Shown here: positions 27,881 to 36,596 of the stretch, in pieces
How positions within the stretch are numbered: position 1 is the first letter of the stretch
How the letters are laid out: the number at the start of each line of letters is the position of its first letter
From: Bryobacterales bacterium
Lineage (GTDB): Bacteria; Acidobacteriota; Terriglobia; Bryobacterales; Bryobacteraceae
Direction: 5' to 3'
DNA: 64,000 bases
NCBI GenBank assembly: GCA_016716385.1
Contig: JADJWL010000003.1
Span: 1-64,000, forward strand
Notes under the pieces: model-generated
The model's database searches: none
The model's input: the letters and a program-made list of their open reading frames with translations, nothing else
What the model was told of the DNA's origin: nothing
Program-made: the position numbers and the translations under genes

Positions 27881-29113
27881 ATGAAGAACACCGTCCTTTT
27901 CATCTGTCTTCTGGCAACCGCAGGGCACGCCCAATCCAGGCTGCCCGACCTGGCCCTTCAGCCGCCCCGGATCCTGACGGAATTCGGGCCGGATCACGTG
28001 AAGAGTTCCCGCGGCGCACAGGGCGTTCCAGCGATCGAACGAACACCCAAGGGACGGCTCTGGGCCTCCTGGTATGCCGGAAAGGGCAAACGGGGCGTCG
28101 AGAGCCCGTTCAGTTACGTAGTGCTCGCCACCAGCGGCGACAACGGTAAGTCCTGGCAGGAGAAGATGGTCATCCAGCCAGTGCGCTTCGTGCACACCTA
28201 CGACCCTTGCCTCTGGATCGATCCGCGGGGGCGGCTGTGGTTCTTCTGGGCCCAGAGCGCCGGGTTGCAGGACGGGCGCATGGGTGTCTGGGCGATCGTC
28301 GCCGATGACCCCGAGCCCGAGAACCCGAAGTGGTCGGCCCCGCGCCGGATCGCCAACGGGGTGATGCTGAACAAGCCAACCGTCCTCACCAACGGCGACT
28401 GGCTGCTGCCCGTGGGACTCTGGCGCGACAGCCGGAACGTCCCGAACATCGCGCTCGATGGCCACGATCTGTCGCCGTACACGAAGGAAATGCTGGAGCA
28501 CGATCTAGGCGAGGAGCGGGGTTCGAACGTCTACCGCTCCCGCGACCAGGGCAAGACCTTCGAGCGCATCGGCCAGGTACGGGTCCCGAACACGCATCCG
28601 GACGAGCACATGATCGTGGAGCGCAAGGACGGCAGCCTGTGGATGCTCGTCCGCAACGCGAGAGGTCTCGGGGAGAGCGTGTCCAAAGACGGCGGCCGGA
28701 CGTGGAGTCCGGGCCGGTTGTACGTGGAGGGACGCACCGTCGCCGCCAAGCGGTTCTTCCTGCGGCGGCTACAGTCGGGCGCGCTGCTCCTGGTGCGGAA
28801 CGACGATCCCGAGGGACGGCGGACGCGGATGACCGCCTTCGTCTCCGACGACGACGGCGTCACCTGGAAGGGGGGGCTTGTGATCGATGAGCGCGAATCG
28901 TCCTACCCGGACGGGGTCCAGGCAGCCGACGGCACGATCTACGTCATCTACGATCACCAGCGCTACACGCTGAACCGGGAAGGCCGCGAGGGTGTGGGGT
29001 CTGTCGTGATGGCCGCGTTCCACGAAGACGATGTCCGCGCGGGGCGGCCCGTCACGGACAAAGTCCGCCTGCGGTCCGTCATCACGCAGTTGCGCGAAGC
29101 CTCCGCCCGATGA
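27881..29113 (+). CDS. Secreted sialidase-like BNR-repeat protein 1
   Basis: A 410-residue protein of the sialidase superfamily (six-bladed beta-propeller). It has a signal peptide (MKNTVLFICLLATAGHAQ) and four Asp-box-like turns: SGDNGKSW, SRDQGKTF, SKDGGRTW and SDDDGVTW. Other features are WASWYAGKGKR, WIDPRGRLWFFWAQSAG and PSYPDGVQAADGTIYVIYDH-like repeats. Acidobacterial and planctomycete members act on varied glycosides and sialic acid activity cannot be assumed. The start was moved from GTG at 27863 to ATG at 27881 to give a proper signal peptide. The stop overlaps the next start. Confidence 0.88.
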   Translation: MKNTVLFICLLATAGHAQSRLPDLALQPPRILTEFGPDHVKSSRGAQGVPAIERTPKGRLWASWYAGKGKRGVESPFSYVVLATSGDNGKSWQEKMVIQPVRFVHTYDPCLWIDPRGRLWFFWAQSAGLQDGRMGVWAIVADDPEPENPKWSAPRRIANGVMLNKPTVLTNGDWLLPVGLWRDSRNVPNIALDGHDLSPYTKEMLEHDLGEERGSNVYRSRDQGKTFERIGQVRVPNTHPDEHMIVERKDGSLWMLVRNARGLGESVSKDGGRTWSPGRLYVEGRTVAAKRFFLRRLQSGALLLVRNDDPEGRRTRMTAFVSDDDGVTWKGGLVIDERESSYPDGVQAADGTIYVIYDHQRYTLNREGREGVGSVVMAAFHEDDVRAGRPVTDKVRLRSVITQLREASAR

Positions 29114-30297
29114 TGCGCCTTGCCTTGTCAATCGCCTTGCTGGCCGTCGCGTCGCTCGCGCAGGGACCGCTGCCGGACCTGGCGCTCGAGCCGCCGCACG
29201 TCATTCGCTCTCCGTGGCCCGAACACTACGCACCCACGAGGCGTCAGGGAGTGCCCGGGATCGAGTGCACAGCCGGGGGACGTCTCTGGGCCATCTGGGT
29301 GAAGAACGCCGAGAGCCCGCGCAGCTACGTCGTGCTGGCGACCAGCGCCGATGCGGGACGCACCTGGTCCGCCCCAAAGCTCGTCGTCCAGCCGCGGCGC
29401 TTCGTTCGGGCGGCGTCGCCGAATCTCTGGATCGACCCCCTGGGGCGTCTCTGGTTCACGTGGGCCCAGAGCGCCGGGCAGAACGATGGACGCTGGGGCG
29501 TGTGGGCGATCGTGGCGGACAACCCCGAGGTGGCGGATCCCGAATGGTCCGCGCCGCGGCGTATCGCCAACGGCATCATGCTGAACAAGCCGATCGTCCT
29601 GCGCAACGGCGACTGGCTCTTCCCCATCGGCTTGTGGCGCGAGAACTCGCTCAACTTCGCCCTCGATCGCTACGACATTGGACCGTATACGAAAGAGATG
29701 CTCCAGCACGATCTCGGCGAGGAGCGCGGATCGAACGTGTACCGGTCCAGGGACCAGGGCAGGACGTTCGAGTTCCTGGGACAGGTGCGAATTCCCGGCA
29801 CGCGGGTCGACGAACACATGCTGATTGAGCGGCGGGACGGCGCCGTCTGGATGCTGGTGCGCACGGTCGAAGGGATGGGCCAGGCCACCTCCGGCGACGG
29901 CGGCAAAACCTGGTCCATTGGGGATGCCTTCCTCACCGGCCGTCACGTGGCGAACAAGCGCTTCTTCGTCCGGCGCCTGCAATCGGGAGCGCTGCTCCTG
30001 GTGCGCAACAACGGGCCCACGGGGGCGCGCTCTCACCTGACGGCGTTCGTCTCCGACGATGACGGCCTCACGTGGAAAGGGGGCTTGCTGGTGGACGAGC
30101 GCGATCAGGTGACGTACCCGGACGGCGTCCAGGCCGCCGATGGCACCATCTACCTGATTTACGACTACAACCGCACACCCGACGGCGTGATCGTGCTGGC
30201 CGCGCTACGCGAAGAAGACATCCGGGCCAGCCGGCCCGTGACGGACACCGTGCGACTGCGCGTCGAGATCGACCGGCTGCGCCCCGCTCAGCCTTAA
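29110..30297 (+). CDS. Secreted sialidase-like BNR-repeat protein 2
   Basis: A 395-residue paralogue of the preceding gene with near-identical core segments (e.g. GVWAIVADNPEVADPEWSAP; RRIANGIMLNKP; TKEMLQHDLGEERGSNVYRS). The signal peptide is MMRLALSIALLAVASLA. Four Asp-box turns are kept, in looser form (TSADAGRTW, SRDQGRTF, SGDGGKTW, SDDDGLTW). The ATG overlaps the previous TGA by 4 nt, so the pair arose by tandem duplication and is translated together. The C-terminus overlaps the convergent PLP-enzyme gene by 4 nt. Confidence 0.88.
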   Translation: MMRLALSIALLAVASLAQGPLPDLALEPPHVIRSPWPEHYAPTRRQGVPGIECTAGGRLWAIWVKNAESPRSYVVLATSADAGRTWSAPKLVVQPRRFVRAASPNLWIDPLGRLWFTWAQSAGQNDGRWGVWAIVADNPEVADPEWSAPRRIANGIMLNKPIVLRNGDWLFPIGLWRENSLNFALDRYDIGPYTKEMLQHDLGEERGSNVYRSRDQGRTFEFLGQVRIPGTRVDEHMLIERRDGAVWMLVRTVEGMGQATSGDGGKTWSIGDAFLTGRHVANKRFFVRRLQSGALLLVRNNGPTGARSHLTAFVSDDDGLTWKGGLLVDERDQVTYPDGVQAADGTIYLIYDYNRTPDGVIVLAALREEDIRASRPVTDTVRLRVEIDRLRPAQP

Positions 30298-31478
30298 CCC
30301 GCGAGAATCGACTTCAAACGATCCGCGACGATCTTGTGCTCATCACCGCGCATCTTCCACACCGAGATCAGGAGTCCGCCGCTGCGGCGCTGCACGTGGA
30401 TCGGCGGGTCGCCGGCGAGCAACTGTTCGGACACCTGCTGGGCGGTGAGGCCGCGCGCGGCTTCGTCCCATTGCACCGTGACGTGCGGCACCTCGTTGGC
30501 GATCACCGGGATATGGCGATCCGTCTGGATCCCCTTGACGCCCTGGAGCGCACCGCGGATGTGGGCGACGCGCCCTTCCAGTTCCTGCCACTCGGCCTTG
30601 TGATCGGCGCGGAGGTAACGCTCGACGGCAGCGAGCACTCCGCACATCTCTTCTTTGCCGACCTTCATTCCGCGGCCGATCCCGCCGGAGGGCGACATGG
30701 CCGGCAGCGACGCTTCGATCAGATCCTTGCGGCCGAGCAGCAGCCCGGTGGCCTGGGGACCGGACAGCGCCTTGCCACCCGAGAAGATCACGAGGTCGAA
30801 GCCCTGCTGGGTATACTTCCAGAGATTCTCACGCGGCGTGGCGTCCGAGGCGGCGTCGTTCATGGTCGGGATGCCGCGTTCGCGCCCGATCCTGACGAAG
30901 TCATCGCTCTTGACCTCGCCGTTGTGTTCGGCTTTGTTCAGGAAGAACATCATGCCGGTGCGGTCGTTGATGGCGGCTTCGAGTTCGCGGCGCGTCTCAA
31001 CCGTGACGATCTCGGCGCCGCACAATTCCATCTGGTGCTCATAGCCGGACCGGTGCGACTTCTGCTGGATCACCTGGTAGCGGATGCCGTCGCGGCGCGG
31101 CAACTGGCGCAGCTTTTTCGCGTCTCCCTGCGACAGGCACGCGGCCGTGCCGACCGTGATGGCCGAAGCGGCGCCGCACGTGACCATACAGGCCGGCGCC
31201 TTGAGCAGTTCGGCGATGCGCGCGCCCACCTTGCGCTGGAGTTCCGGCAGAGGCACGAAATACCGCGAGGCTTCTTCCATCGCCCGGACAACCTCCGGGT
31301 GCATGATGGATCCGCCAAGCACGGTAACGACACCGACTCCGTTGATGACAGGCTTGATGCCGAGGCTGGCGTAGAGCGACGAGGGCGTTGTGGCGGTCGG
31401 CGTGACCGTCGGAGCGGCGGCTGCGGCGGCTGGCGCAAGCGCGCCGAGTTGCACAATGCGGCGGCGTGAAGGCTTCAT
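30294..31478 (-). CDS. PLP-dependent SelA-like enzyme with export signal
   Basis: A 394-residue fold-type I PLP enzyme close to selenocysteine synthase/aminotransferase class V relatives. It shows VNGVGVVTVLGGSIMHPEVV at the substrate-entry region, CGAASAITVGTAACLSQGDA for cofactor phosphate binding, and FSGGKALSGPQATGLLLG with the Schiff-base lysine. The N-terminus is unusual: RRRIVQLGALAPAAAAAAP resembles a Tat signal, so the enzyme may act outside the cytoplasm. The family is normally cytosolic. True SelA function is unlikely without other Sec genes. It is the last gene of the minus-strand sugar operon (24 nt after the GT2 stop). Confidence 0.82.
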   Translation of the reverse strand: MKPSRRRIVQLGALAPAAAAAAPTVTPTATTPSSLYASLGIKPVINGVGVVTVLGGSIMHPEVVRAMEEASRYFVPLPELQRKVGARIAELLKAPACMVTCGAASAITVGTAACLSQGDAKKLRQLPRRDGIRYQVIQQKSHRSGYEHQMELCGAEIVTVETRRELEAAINDRTGMMFFLNKAEHNGEVKSDDFVRIGRERGIPTMNDAASDATPRENLWKYTQQGFDLVIFSGGKALSGPQATGLLLGRKDLIEASLPAMSPSGGIGRGMKVGKEEMCGVLAAVERYLRADHKAEWQELEGRVAHIRGALQGVKGIQTDRHIPVIANEVPHVTVQWDEAARGLTAQQVSEQLLAGDPPIHVQRRSGGLLISVWKMRGDEHKIVADRLKSILAG

Positions 31479-31502
31479 GACGACCCAGTATAGCGGACGC
31501 CG

Positions 31503-32246
31503 CTACCGGGCCCGGTAATCGCCGCGGCTGAAGTATTTTTCCAACCAGCAGTAGAGCGCGATGAACAGATAGCGGCTCCCCATTTCCTTGATCTTCAACT
31601 TGGACTGGCCGGCGCTCCGGTTGCGCCAGGAGACCGGGATCGCGGTCCAGGAATAGCCTCGGACGATCGTCTTCAGCGGCAGTTCGATCGTGAGATTGAA
31701 GTGCGGCGCCAGGAACGGACGGCAGCCTTCGAGCGTACTCCGCCGGTATGCTTTGAACGCGTTCGTGAAGTCGTTGAACGGCACACCGAACAGCACGCGC
31801 AGGAAGAGGTTCGCAAGGCGGTTGAGGAGCAGCTTATGCGGCGGGTACCCGCTGACGCTGCCGCCTCGGATGAAGCGCGAGCCGAAGACGGCATCCCAGC
31901 CGTTCTGCAACTCGCGCCAGTAGCGCACGGCGTCGGCGCAATGGTCCGAGGCGTCGGCCATCGTGACAATGACGGCATCGCCCGAGGCGTAGTCGAAGCC
32001 CAGTGTGACAGCGCGTCCGAAACCATGCGGACCGGGGCTGCGCACCGGTTTCACAGCCGGGATCCGGGCCGCCAGGTCTTCCAGCACACGCCAGGTGCCA
32101 TCCGTACTGCCGTCATCGACCACAACGATTTCGTGCGGGATGCCATGGCGCGCCAGTTCATCGTGCAGAGCCCCGACGGTCACGCCGACGCAGTCCTGCT
32201 CATCACGTGCGGGAATCACCACGGACAGCCGCTCGAGCGGCTTCAT
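31503..32246 (-). CDS. Family 2 glycosyltransferase, polyprenyl-phosphate sugar type
   Basis: A 247-residue GT2 enzyme of the dolichyl/polyprenyl-phosphate mannose synthase type. Motifs: SVVIPARDEQDCVGV, VVVDDGSTDGTWRV, the catalytic-metal region ADASDH, and FNDFTNAFKAYRRSTLEGCR, with a hydrophobic C-terminal end. It probably loads a sugar onto a lipid carrier for glycan assembly. The start at 32246 overlaps the preceding epimerase stop as ATGA; the longer frame from 32267 is less likely. Confidence 0.88.
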   Translation of the reverse strand: MKPLERLSVVIPARDEQDCVGVTVGALHDELARHGIPHEIVVVDDGSTDGTWRVLEDLAARIPAVKPVRSPGPHGFGRAVTLGFDYASGDAVIVTMADASDHCADAVRYWRELQNGWDAVFGSRFIRGGSVSGYPPHKLLLNRLANLFLRVLFGVPFNDFTNAFKAYRRSTLEGCRPFLAPHFNLTIELPLKTIVRGYSWTAIPVSWRNRSAGQSKLKIKEMGSRYLFIALYCWLEKYFSRGDYRAR

Positions 32247-33295
32247 GCCCCGCTCGTTTCCAGCCATTCGGGATGCTCGCCGGCGTGCGCGGCGATCTCA
32301 TCGAGAAGCGCTTCGACCGGGGTCTCGACGCGCCAGCCGAAGTCGCGCGCGGCGTCGCGGTTGTCCATGGCGATCCAGGGGACATCGTAAGGGCGCGGAT
32401 GCGGGTCAGCCACGGGCGCGTGCGGACCGAAGCGCGCATCGCACCAGCGCGTGAGTTGCGCGAGCGACCGGGCATTGGCCGTTCCTCCGCCGGCGGTATA
32501 GACGCGCTGCCCGTCCTGCCTGCCGCTGCGCATTTGCGCCGTCAGCAGGCGGGCCAGGTCCCGGGGATGCAGCGCATCGCGCGTCTGGTGGCCGGTTCCG
32601 TCAAAGCCGGTATAGCGAAGCGGGCGGCGGCGCAGGTGGGAGTTGATCCAGAAGGCGAAAATGCCCTGGTTCGCGGTGCCGAACTGCCCCGCCCCGGCAA
32701 GCGTGCCGCAGCGGGTGACCCAGACCGGAAAACCGAACGCCTCGCCGGATTCGATCGCCAGGGTCTCGGAAGCAAGCTTGGTCGCGCCGTAGAGCGAGAC
32801 CGGCGGCGTCACCGGAAAATCGACCCCGATCCCATGCCGGGACAGTTCCTCGTCGCGCGGGACGAACGCGCCGTCGCGCACCGCCAGCGCGATCGCCGAA
32901 AGCGCCCGGATCGAATACACGCGGCTGGAACTAAGCAGCAGCAAACCCGCGCCATAGCCGCGGCAGTAATCCAACACGTGCCCGAGCGCCCCGAGATTGC
33001 CTTCGAACAACTGCCGCGCCGAAGCGCCCGGACCGAGCCCGGCCAGAACGCTCGGATTCGCCGCCGCGTCGATGACCCAGTCGGCGGCGGGCAGCGCCTC
33101 CCAATCACTGGCGAGGCGGACGTCCCCGTGCACGAACTCGACGCCCAGGCGCCTCAGCCGCGCGCGATTCGTCTCCGATCCCGGGCGCGACAGGTTGTCG
33201 ATGCCCGCAACCTCGACGCCCTCCAGCGACTCCAGAAGCGCTTCGGCGACCGCACTGCCGGCGAAGCCGCAGACGCCCGTGATCAGGACTCTCAT
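32243..33295 (-). CDS. NAD-dependent sugar epimerase/dehydratase
   Basis: A 350-residue extended SDR enzyme. It has the Rossmann motif MRVLITGVCGFAGSAVAEAL at the start. The catalytic pair is YGATKLASE, with the Tyr/Lys separated as YxxxK, and SSSRVYSIRA supplies the serine. It converts a nucleotide sugar, substrate unknown. The N-terminal 27 residues of the longer frame from 33376 have no family character, and the ATG at 33295 overlaps the upstream stop by 4 nt, which sets the start. It pairs with the RfbE-like gene. Confidence 0.88.
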   Translation of the reverse strand: MRVLITGVCGFAGSAVAEALLESLEGVEVAGIDNLSRPGSETNRARLRRLGVEFVHGDVRLASDWEALPAADWVIDAAANPSVLAGLGPGASARQLFEGNLGALGHVLDYCRGYGAGLLLLSSSRVYSIRALSAIALAVRDGAFVPRDEELSRHGIGVDFPVTPPVSLYGATKLASETLAIESGEAFGFPVWVTRCGTLAGAGQFGTANQGIFAFWINSHLRRRPLRYTGFDGTGHQTRDALHPRDLARLLTAQMRSGRQDGQRVYTAGGGTANARSLAQLTRWCDARFGPHAPVADPHPRPYDVPWIAMDNRDAARDFGWRVETPVEALLDEIAAHAGEHPEWLETSGA

Positions 33296-34365
33296 GCGTG
33301 CGCCGCCGGACGGCGGCTCTTCCACGCGGCCGCGATCTCCCGGACAATCTCCGGCAGCCCCACGGTGACGCACCATCCGGGATAATCTTCCCGGACCTTC
33401 GCCAGATCGCTGTAGTAGCAGATGTGGTCACCGGATCTCGGTTCGTCCCGGTAGGTCCAGCGCATCGGCTTCCCGGTCTCCTCTTCGGCGAGGCGGAACG
33501 CCTCCAGAATCGAGCAGGAATTCGCCCTGCCTCCGCCGAGATTGTACACCGCCGCTGTCCGCGGGGCCTGCCAGAACGCGTGCATGAAGCGGGCGGCGTC
33601 GGCGGCATGCAGATTGTCGCGCACCTGCTTTCCTTTGTAGCCAAGCACCGTGTATTCCCGCCCCTCGACGTTGCAGCGGACCAGGTAGCTCAGAAACCCG
33701 TGCAGCGCGACGCCGGCATGCCCGGGTCCCGTCAGGCATCCGCAGCGCAGGCAGCACGTCGGCATGCCGAAGTAGCGGCCATATTCCTGCACCATCACGT
33801 CGGCCGCCACTTTGGACGCACCGAACACCGAGTGCATCGACTGGTCGATCGGGAACTCTTCGGGGATCCCCTCGCGAAATGCCGCGTCCGCGAAGTCCCA
33901 GCGCAGGGCCGACTCGGACAGATCGAGCCTGTTCGGACGGTCGCCGTACACCTTGTTCGTCGAGAAGTGAACGAACGGCGAGTCGGGGCAGAACTGCCGC
34001 GACGCCTCCAGCAGGTGAAGCGTACCCAGCGCGTTCACCTCGAAATCGAGAAACGGAATCGACGCGGCGCGGTCATGCGACGGCTGCGCGGCGGCATGAA
34101 CGATCAATCCCGGACGCAGGCCGCGGATCAGATCCGACACCGCCTGGCGGTCGCGGATATCGAGCGGCGCATGCCGGTACTGCGGAAACTCGCGCGCCAG
34201 AAGCTCCAGGACCCAGCCCGTATCGCCTTCCGGCCCGAAGAACTGCGCCCGGTGGTTGCTGTCGATTCCCGTGACGGCGAAACCCTCACGCATCAGCAGC
34301 CGCACGGCTTCCGAGCCGACCAGACCGCAAGAGCCCGTGACCAGAGCCGTTCGCCGCCCGCTCAT
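33292..34365 (-). CDS. rfbE: CDP-paratose 2-epimerase-like enzyme
   Basis: A 357-residue SDR epimerase with the distinctive RfbE pattern: TGSCGLVGSEAVRLLMREGF, NALGTLHLLEASRQ, STNKVYGDRPN, SMHSVFGASKVAADVMVQEY with the catalytic Tyr shifted into the FGASKVAAD context, RCGCLTGPGHAGVALHGFLS, and YTVLGYKGKQVRDN. RfbE makes CDP-tyvelose for O-antigen in enterobacteria; here a 3,6-dideoxyhexose or related donor is plausible but unproven. It is central in a five-gene sugar cluster with 4-12 nt gaps or overlaps. Confidence 0.82.
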   Translation of the reverse strand: MSGRRTALVTGSCGLVGSEAVRLLMREGFAVTGIDSNHRAQFFGPEGDTGWVLELLAREFPQYRHAPLDIRDRQAVSDLIRGLRPGLIVHAAAQPSHDRAASIPFLDFEVNALGTLHLLEASRQFCPDSPFVHFSTNKVYGDRPNRLDLSESALRWDFADAAFREGIPEEFPIDQSMHSVFGASKVAADVMVQEYGRYFGMPTCCLRCGCLTGPGHAGVALHGFLSYLVRCNVEGREYTVLGYKGKQVRDNLHAADAARFMHAFWQAPRTAAVYNLGGGRANSCSILEAFRLAEEETGKPMRWTYRDEPRSGDHICYYSDLAKVREDYPGWCVTVGLPEIVREIAAAWKSRRPAAHA

Positions 34366-34377
34366 GCCGTGCAGTGC

Positions 34378-35406
34378 CTAAAACCCGCTGGGGATGACCC
34401 AGAAGCTTTCCCGCCATTCGCCGTCCGGCTGGACGGTCTGCAAGTCCGCATACTTGCCGGCATGGGCCAGGTTAAACGCGTTGGTGGGCGCGGCCATGGG
34501 TTCGAAACAGATGAAGTCCCGCCCGGGCGGCGCGTAGACGATGGCGACCGGGTACTTCGGCCCGTACGCGACGGAAAGCTTCTCCCGCACGCCTTCGACC
34601 GAGAACACGGCGCGGCCATCAGGACCGCGCTTCAGACCGGTGAACACGTCGTCGAGTTGCGTGCCGCCGAGCACCACCGGATCGGGAAGCGTCACCGGCG
34701 TCGTCTCGCCCGTGGGCACCAGTTTCGGCGACAGCGTCACGTGGCGCTCCGCCGCCAGGCGGACTTTCCACGCATCGCGCGGTGTGTCGTGCAGGCGGAA
34801 GTACGGATGGTATCCGATCGCCACCGGCATCGACTCCACACCATGGTTCTTCAGCACGGTCTCGATTTCGAGGACGCCGCGGGAAAGCCGGTAGGTCATC
34901 TCCACCGTGTGCGCGAACGGGAATTGCGCCATCAGCTCCGGATATTTCCAGTAGTCGAGCCGGCTCGTGACAAACGCCGCGTTGTCATCGGCGCCGGCCG
35001 CGGTCACTTCCCAATGCGGCGTGAACAGCAGCAGGCCATGGATCGCCAGCCCGCTCGGATCGCGCCGCAGGTTGCCCAACGCCCCGTTCAGCAGGTAAGC
35101 CTTGTTGTTGACGTGGTAGGTATCGGGCTCGATCCGGTTCGCCCACGGCGCCAGGAACGGGTTCCCCGCCAGCGCCGGCTTGGCTTTGAATTCGGCCAGG
35201 GTCGCGAACGGGGTCCAGAAGACGTTCTTTCCGTTCACCTTCATTGCATAGGCAAGGTTGCCGATGCTGACGGCGATCGCCACCTCCGTCCGGTTCGCCG
35301 TATCGTGGAGGCGCACCACGCGCACCCCGTCTTCCGTGTGAAAACCGGTTGAGTAAGGAGAGGCTTGCATAAGCAGTGGGATGGCGGCGAGCGCGGCGAG
35401 CTTCAT
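34378..35406 (-). CDS. Aldose 1-epimerase-like secreted protein
   Basis: A 342-residue galactose mutarotase-like beta-sandwich protein with a signal peptide (MKLAALAAIPLLMQA). It shows NPFLAPWANRIEP and GNLRRDPSGLAIHGLLLFTP near the N-terminal half, YHPYFRLHDTPRDAW with the catalytic His context, and CFEPMAAPTNAFNLAH near the C-terminus. The family interconverts sugar anomers; export suggests action on extracellular sugars. The ATG overlaps the upstream stop by 4 nt. The frame upstream to 35499 has no sense. Confidence 0.88.
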   Translation of the reverse strand: MKLAALAAIPLLMQASPYSTGFHTEDGVRVVRLHDTANRTEVAIAVSIGNLAYAMKVNGKNVFWTPFATLAEFKAKPALAGNPFLAPWANRIEPDTYHVNNKAYLLNGALGNLRRDPSGLAIHGLLLFTPHWEVTAAGADDNAAFVTSRLDYWKYPELMAQFPFAHTVEMTYRLSRGVLEIETVLKNHGVESMPVAIGYHPYFRLHDTPRDAWKVRLAAERHVTLSPKLVPTGETTPVTLPDPVVLGGTQLDDVFTGLKRGPDGRAVFSVEGVREKLSVAYGPKYPVAIVYAPPGRDFICFEPMAAPTNAFNLAHAGKYADLQTVQPDGEWRESFWVIPSGF

Positions 35407-35801
35407 TCGATAGTTTCCCGCAGGTCGAGTTCGGTTTCTTCCTGGCAACACCAGCACTTGGACGGAGTATACGTGCGGATCGCGCAGACATCGCACCAAT
35501 AGGTGACAAGCAGCCGCTTTCCTTCCTTGTGCACATGCATGGCGCGCTCGTGAATCGGATTCACGCGAAACTTCCCCGAAGGCTGCATCGTACCGCGCAA
35601 CTCCATCGCGGCGCCAGCCAGCCGCGCGTCACGCAGCACGCCCAGCGTGTCCGCGTCGCCGTCGAGCGGGACTTTCCGGCCGTCGGCTGTTTCAAGGACC
35701 GGAACCGCTGCGTTGTTGACCAGTTTGCCCCGCAGCGAATCCCCTTCCTTCGCAAGCACGGGAAGCGCCGCAAGCACCGCCACCAGCAGCCAGAATCTCA
35801 T
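35403..35801 (-). CDS. Small secreted protein with cysteine-rich end
   Basis: A 132-residue protein, family not recognised. Signal peptide MRFWLLVAVLAALPVLA. The mature part starts with a strand-rich segment (GDSLRGKLVNNAAVPVLETA) and ends with five cysteines in YWCDVCAIRTYTPSKCWCC, probably a metal site or disulfides. The ATG at 35801 is set by the signal peptide. It is the first gene of the sugar operon, divergent from lutA. Confidence 0.7.
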   Translation of the reverse strand: MRFWLLVAVLAALPVLAKEGDSLRGKLVNNAAVPVLETADGRKVPLDGDADTLGVLRDARLAGAAMELRGTMQPSGKFRVNPIHERAMHVHKEGKRLLVTYWCDVCAIRTYTPSKCWCCQEETELDLRETIE

Positions 35802-35840
35802 GGTTCTCTTATTGTACCTTTGGGCTCGCGGACGCTCTGC

Positions 35841-35846
35841 TACAAT
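35841..35846 (+). promoter_or_regulatory. Candidate -10 box upstream of lutA
   Basis: TACAAT lies 16 nt before the lutA ATG (35863), with a poor -35 match (CTTTGG-like) about 17 nt upstream. A GGGAG ribosome-binding site at 35848-35852 lies between them. Divergent transcription starts at 35801, so the intergenic space is only 61 nt and may contain both promoters. Confidence 0.35.
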
Positions 35847-35862
35847 CGGGAGTTCAACTTTC

Positions 35863-36588
35863 ATGGCAAGCCGGGTTTCCATCTTTGTCACCTGTCTGGT
35901 CGATCAACTCTTTCCCAAGGTAGGCTTGGCGATGGCGGACGTACTGGAGCGCGTTGGCTACAGCGTCGACTTCCGCGAAGACCAGACCTGCTGCGGGCAG
36001 CCTGCATTCAACAGCGGCTATCACGAAGAGGCACGCGGCGTCGCCCGGCATTTTCTCGATGTGTTCGCGGACGCGGAGTATGTGGTGGTTCCGTCCGGCT
36101 CCTGCACCTCGATGATCACCCACCATTTTTCCGACATCTTCCGCGACGAACCGGACCGGCTGGAGGCGGCGCGGAACGTGAAGCCGCGTGTCTGGGAGTT
36201 CTCGCGGTTTCTTCTCGAAGTGGCCGGCGTCGAGGACGTCGGTGCGCGCTTCGAAGAAGCCGTCACCTACCACGACAGTTGCCACGCCTTGCGCGAGCTG
36301 AAAATCAAGAGCGGTCCGCGGCGCCTCTTGAGCCATGTACGCGGTCTCGAACTGCGGGAGATGGACGCCGCCGAGGAGTGCTGCGGTTTCGGCGGGACGT
36401 TCTCCGTGAAGTTCGCCGAGGTCTCCGGAGGCATGGCCCGCACGAAAATCGATTCCATCCTGCGCACGGGCGCCAGCACCGTGGTCTCGATCGATTCCAG
36501 TTGCCTCATGCAGCTTCAGGGAGCCCTGCTGCGCGGCGGCCATCCCGTCCGCACGCTCCATCTGGCCGAGGTGCTCGCCAGCCGGTAA
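35863..36588 (+). CDS. lutA: L-lactate utilisation subunit LutA
   Basis: A 241-residue iron-sulfur subunit of the LutABC L-lactate oxidase complex (YkgE type). Two CCG/Cys motif repeats typical of the heterodisulfide-reductase CCG domain are visible: TCCGQPAFNSGYHEEA and ECCGFGGTFSVKFAEV; CXXXC-like residues also sit in PSGSCTSM and IDSSCLMQ. It is the first gene of lutABC with 8 nt before lutB. The ATG at 35863 was chosen for its position after GGGAG and because the family starts here; the frame runs further upstream without sense. Confidence 0.95.
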   Translation: MASRVSIFVTCLVDQLFPKVGLAMADVLERVGYSVDFREDQTCCGQPAFNSGYHEEARGVARHFLDVFADAEYVVVPSGSCTSMITHHFSDIFRDEPDRLEAARNVKPRVWEFSRFLLEVAGVEDVGARFEEAVTYHDSCHALRELKIKSGPRRLLSHVRGLELREMDAAEECCGFGGTFSVKFAEVSGGMARTKIDSILRTGASTVVSIDSSCLMQLQGALLRGGHPVRTLHLAEVLASR

Positions 36589-36596
36589 ACGATTTT

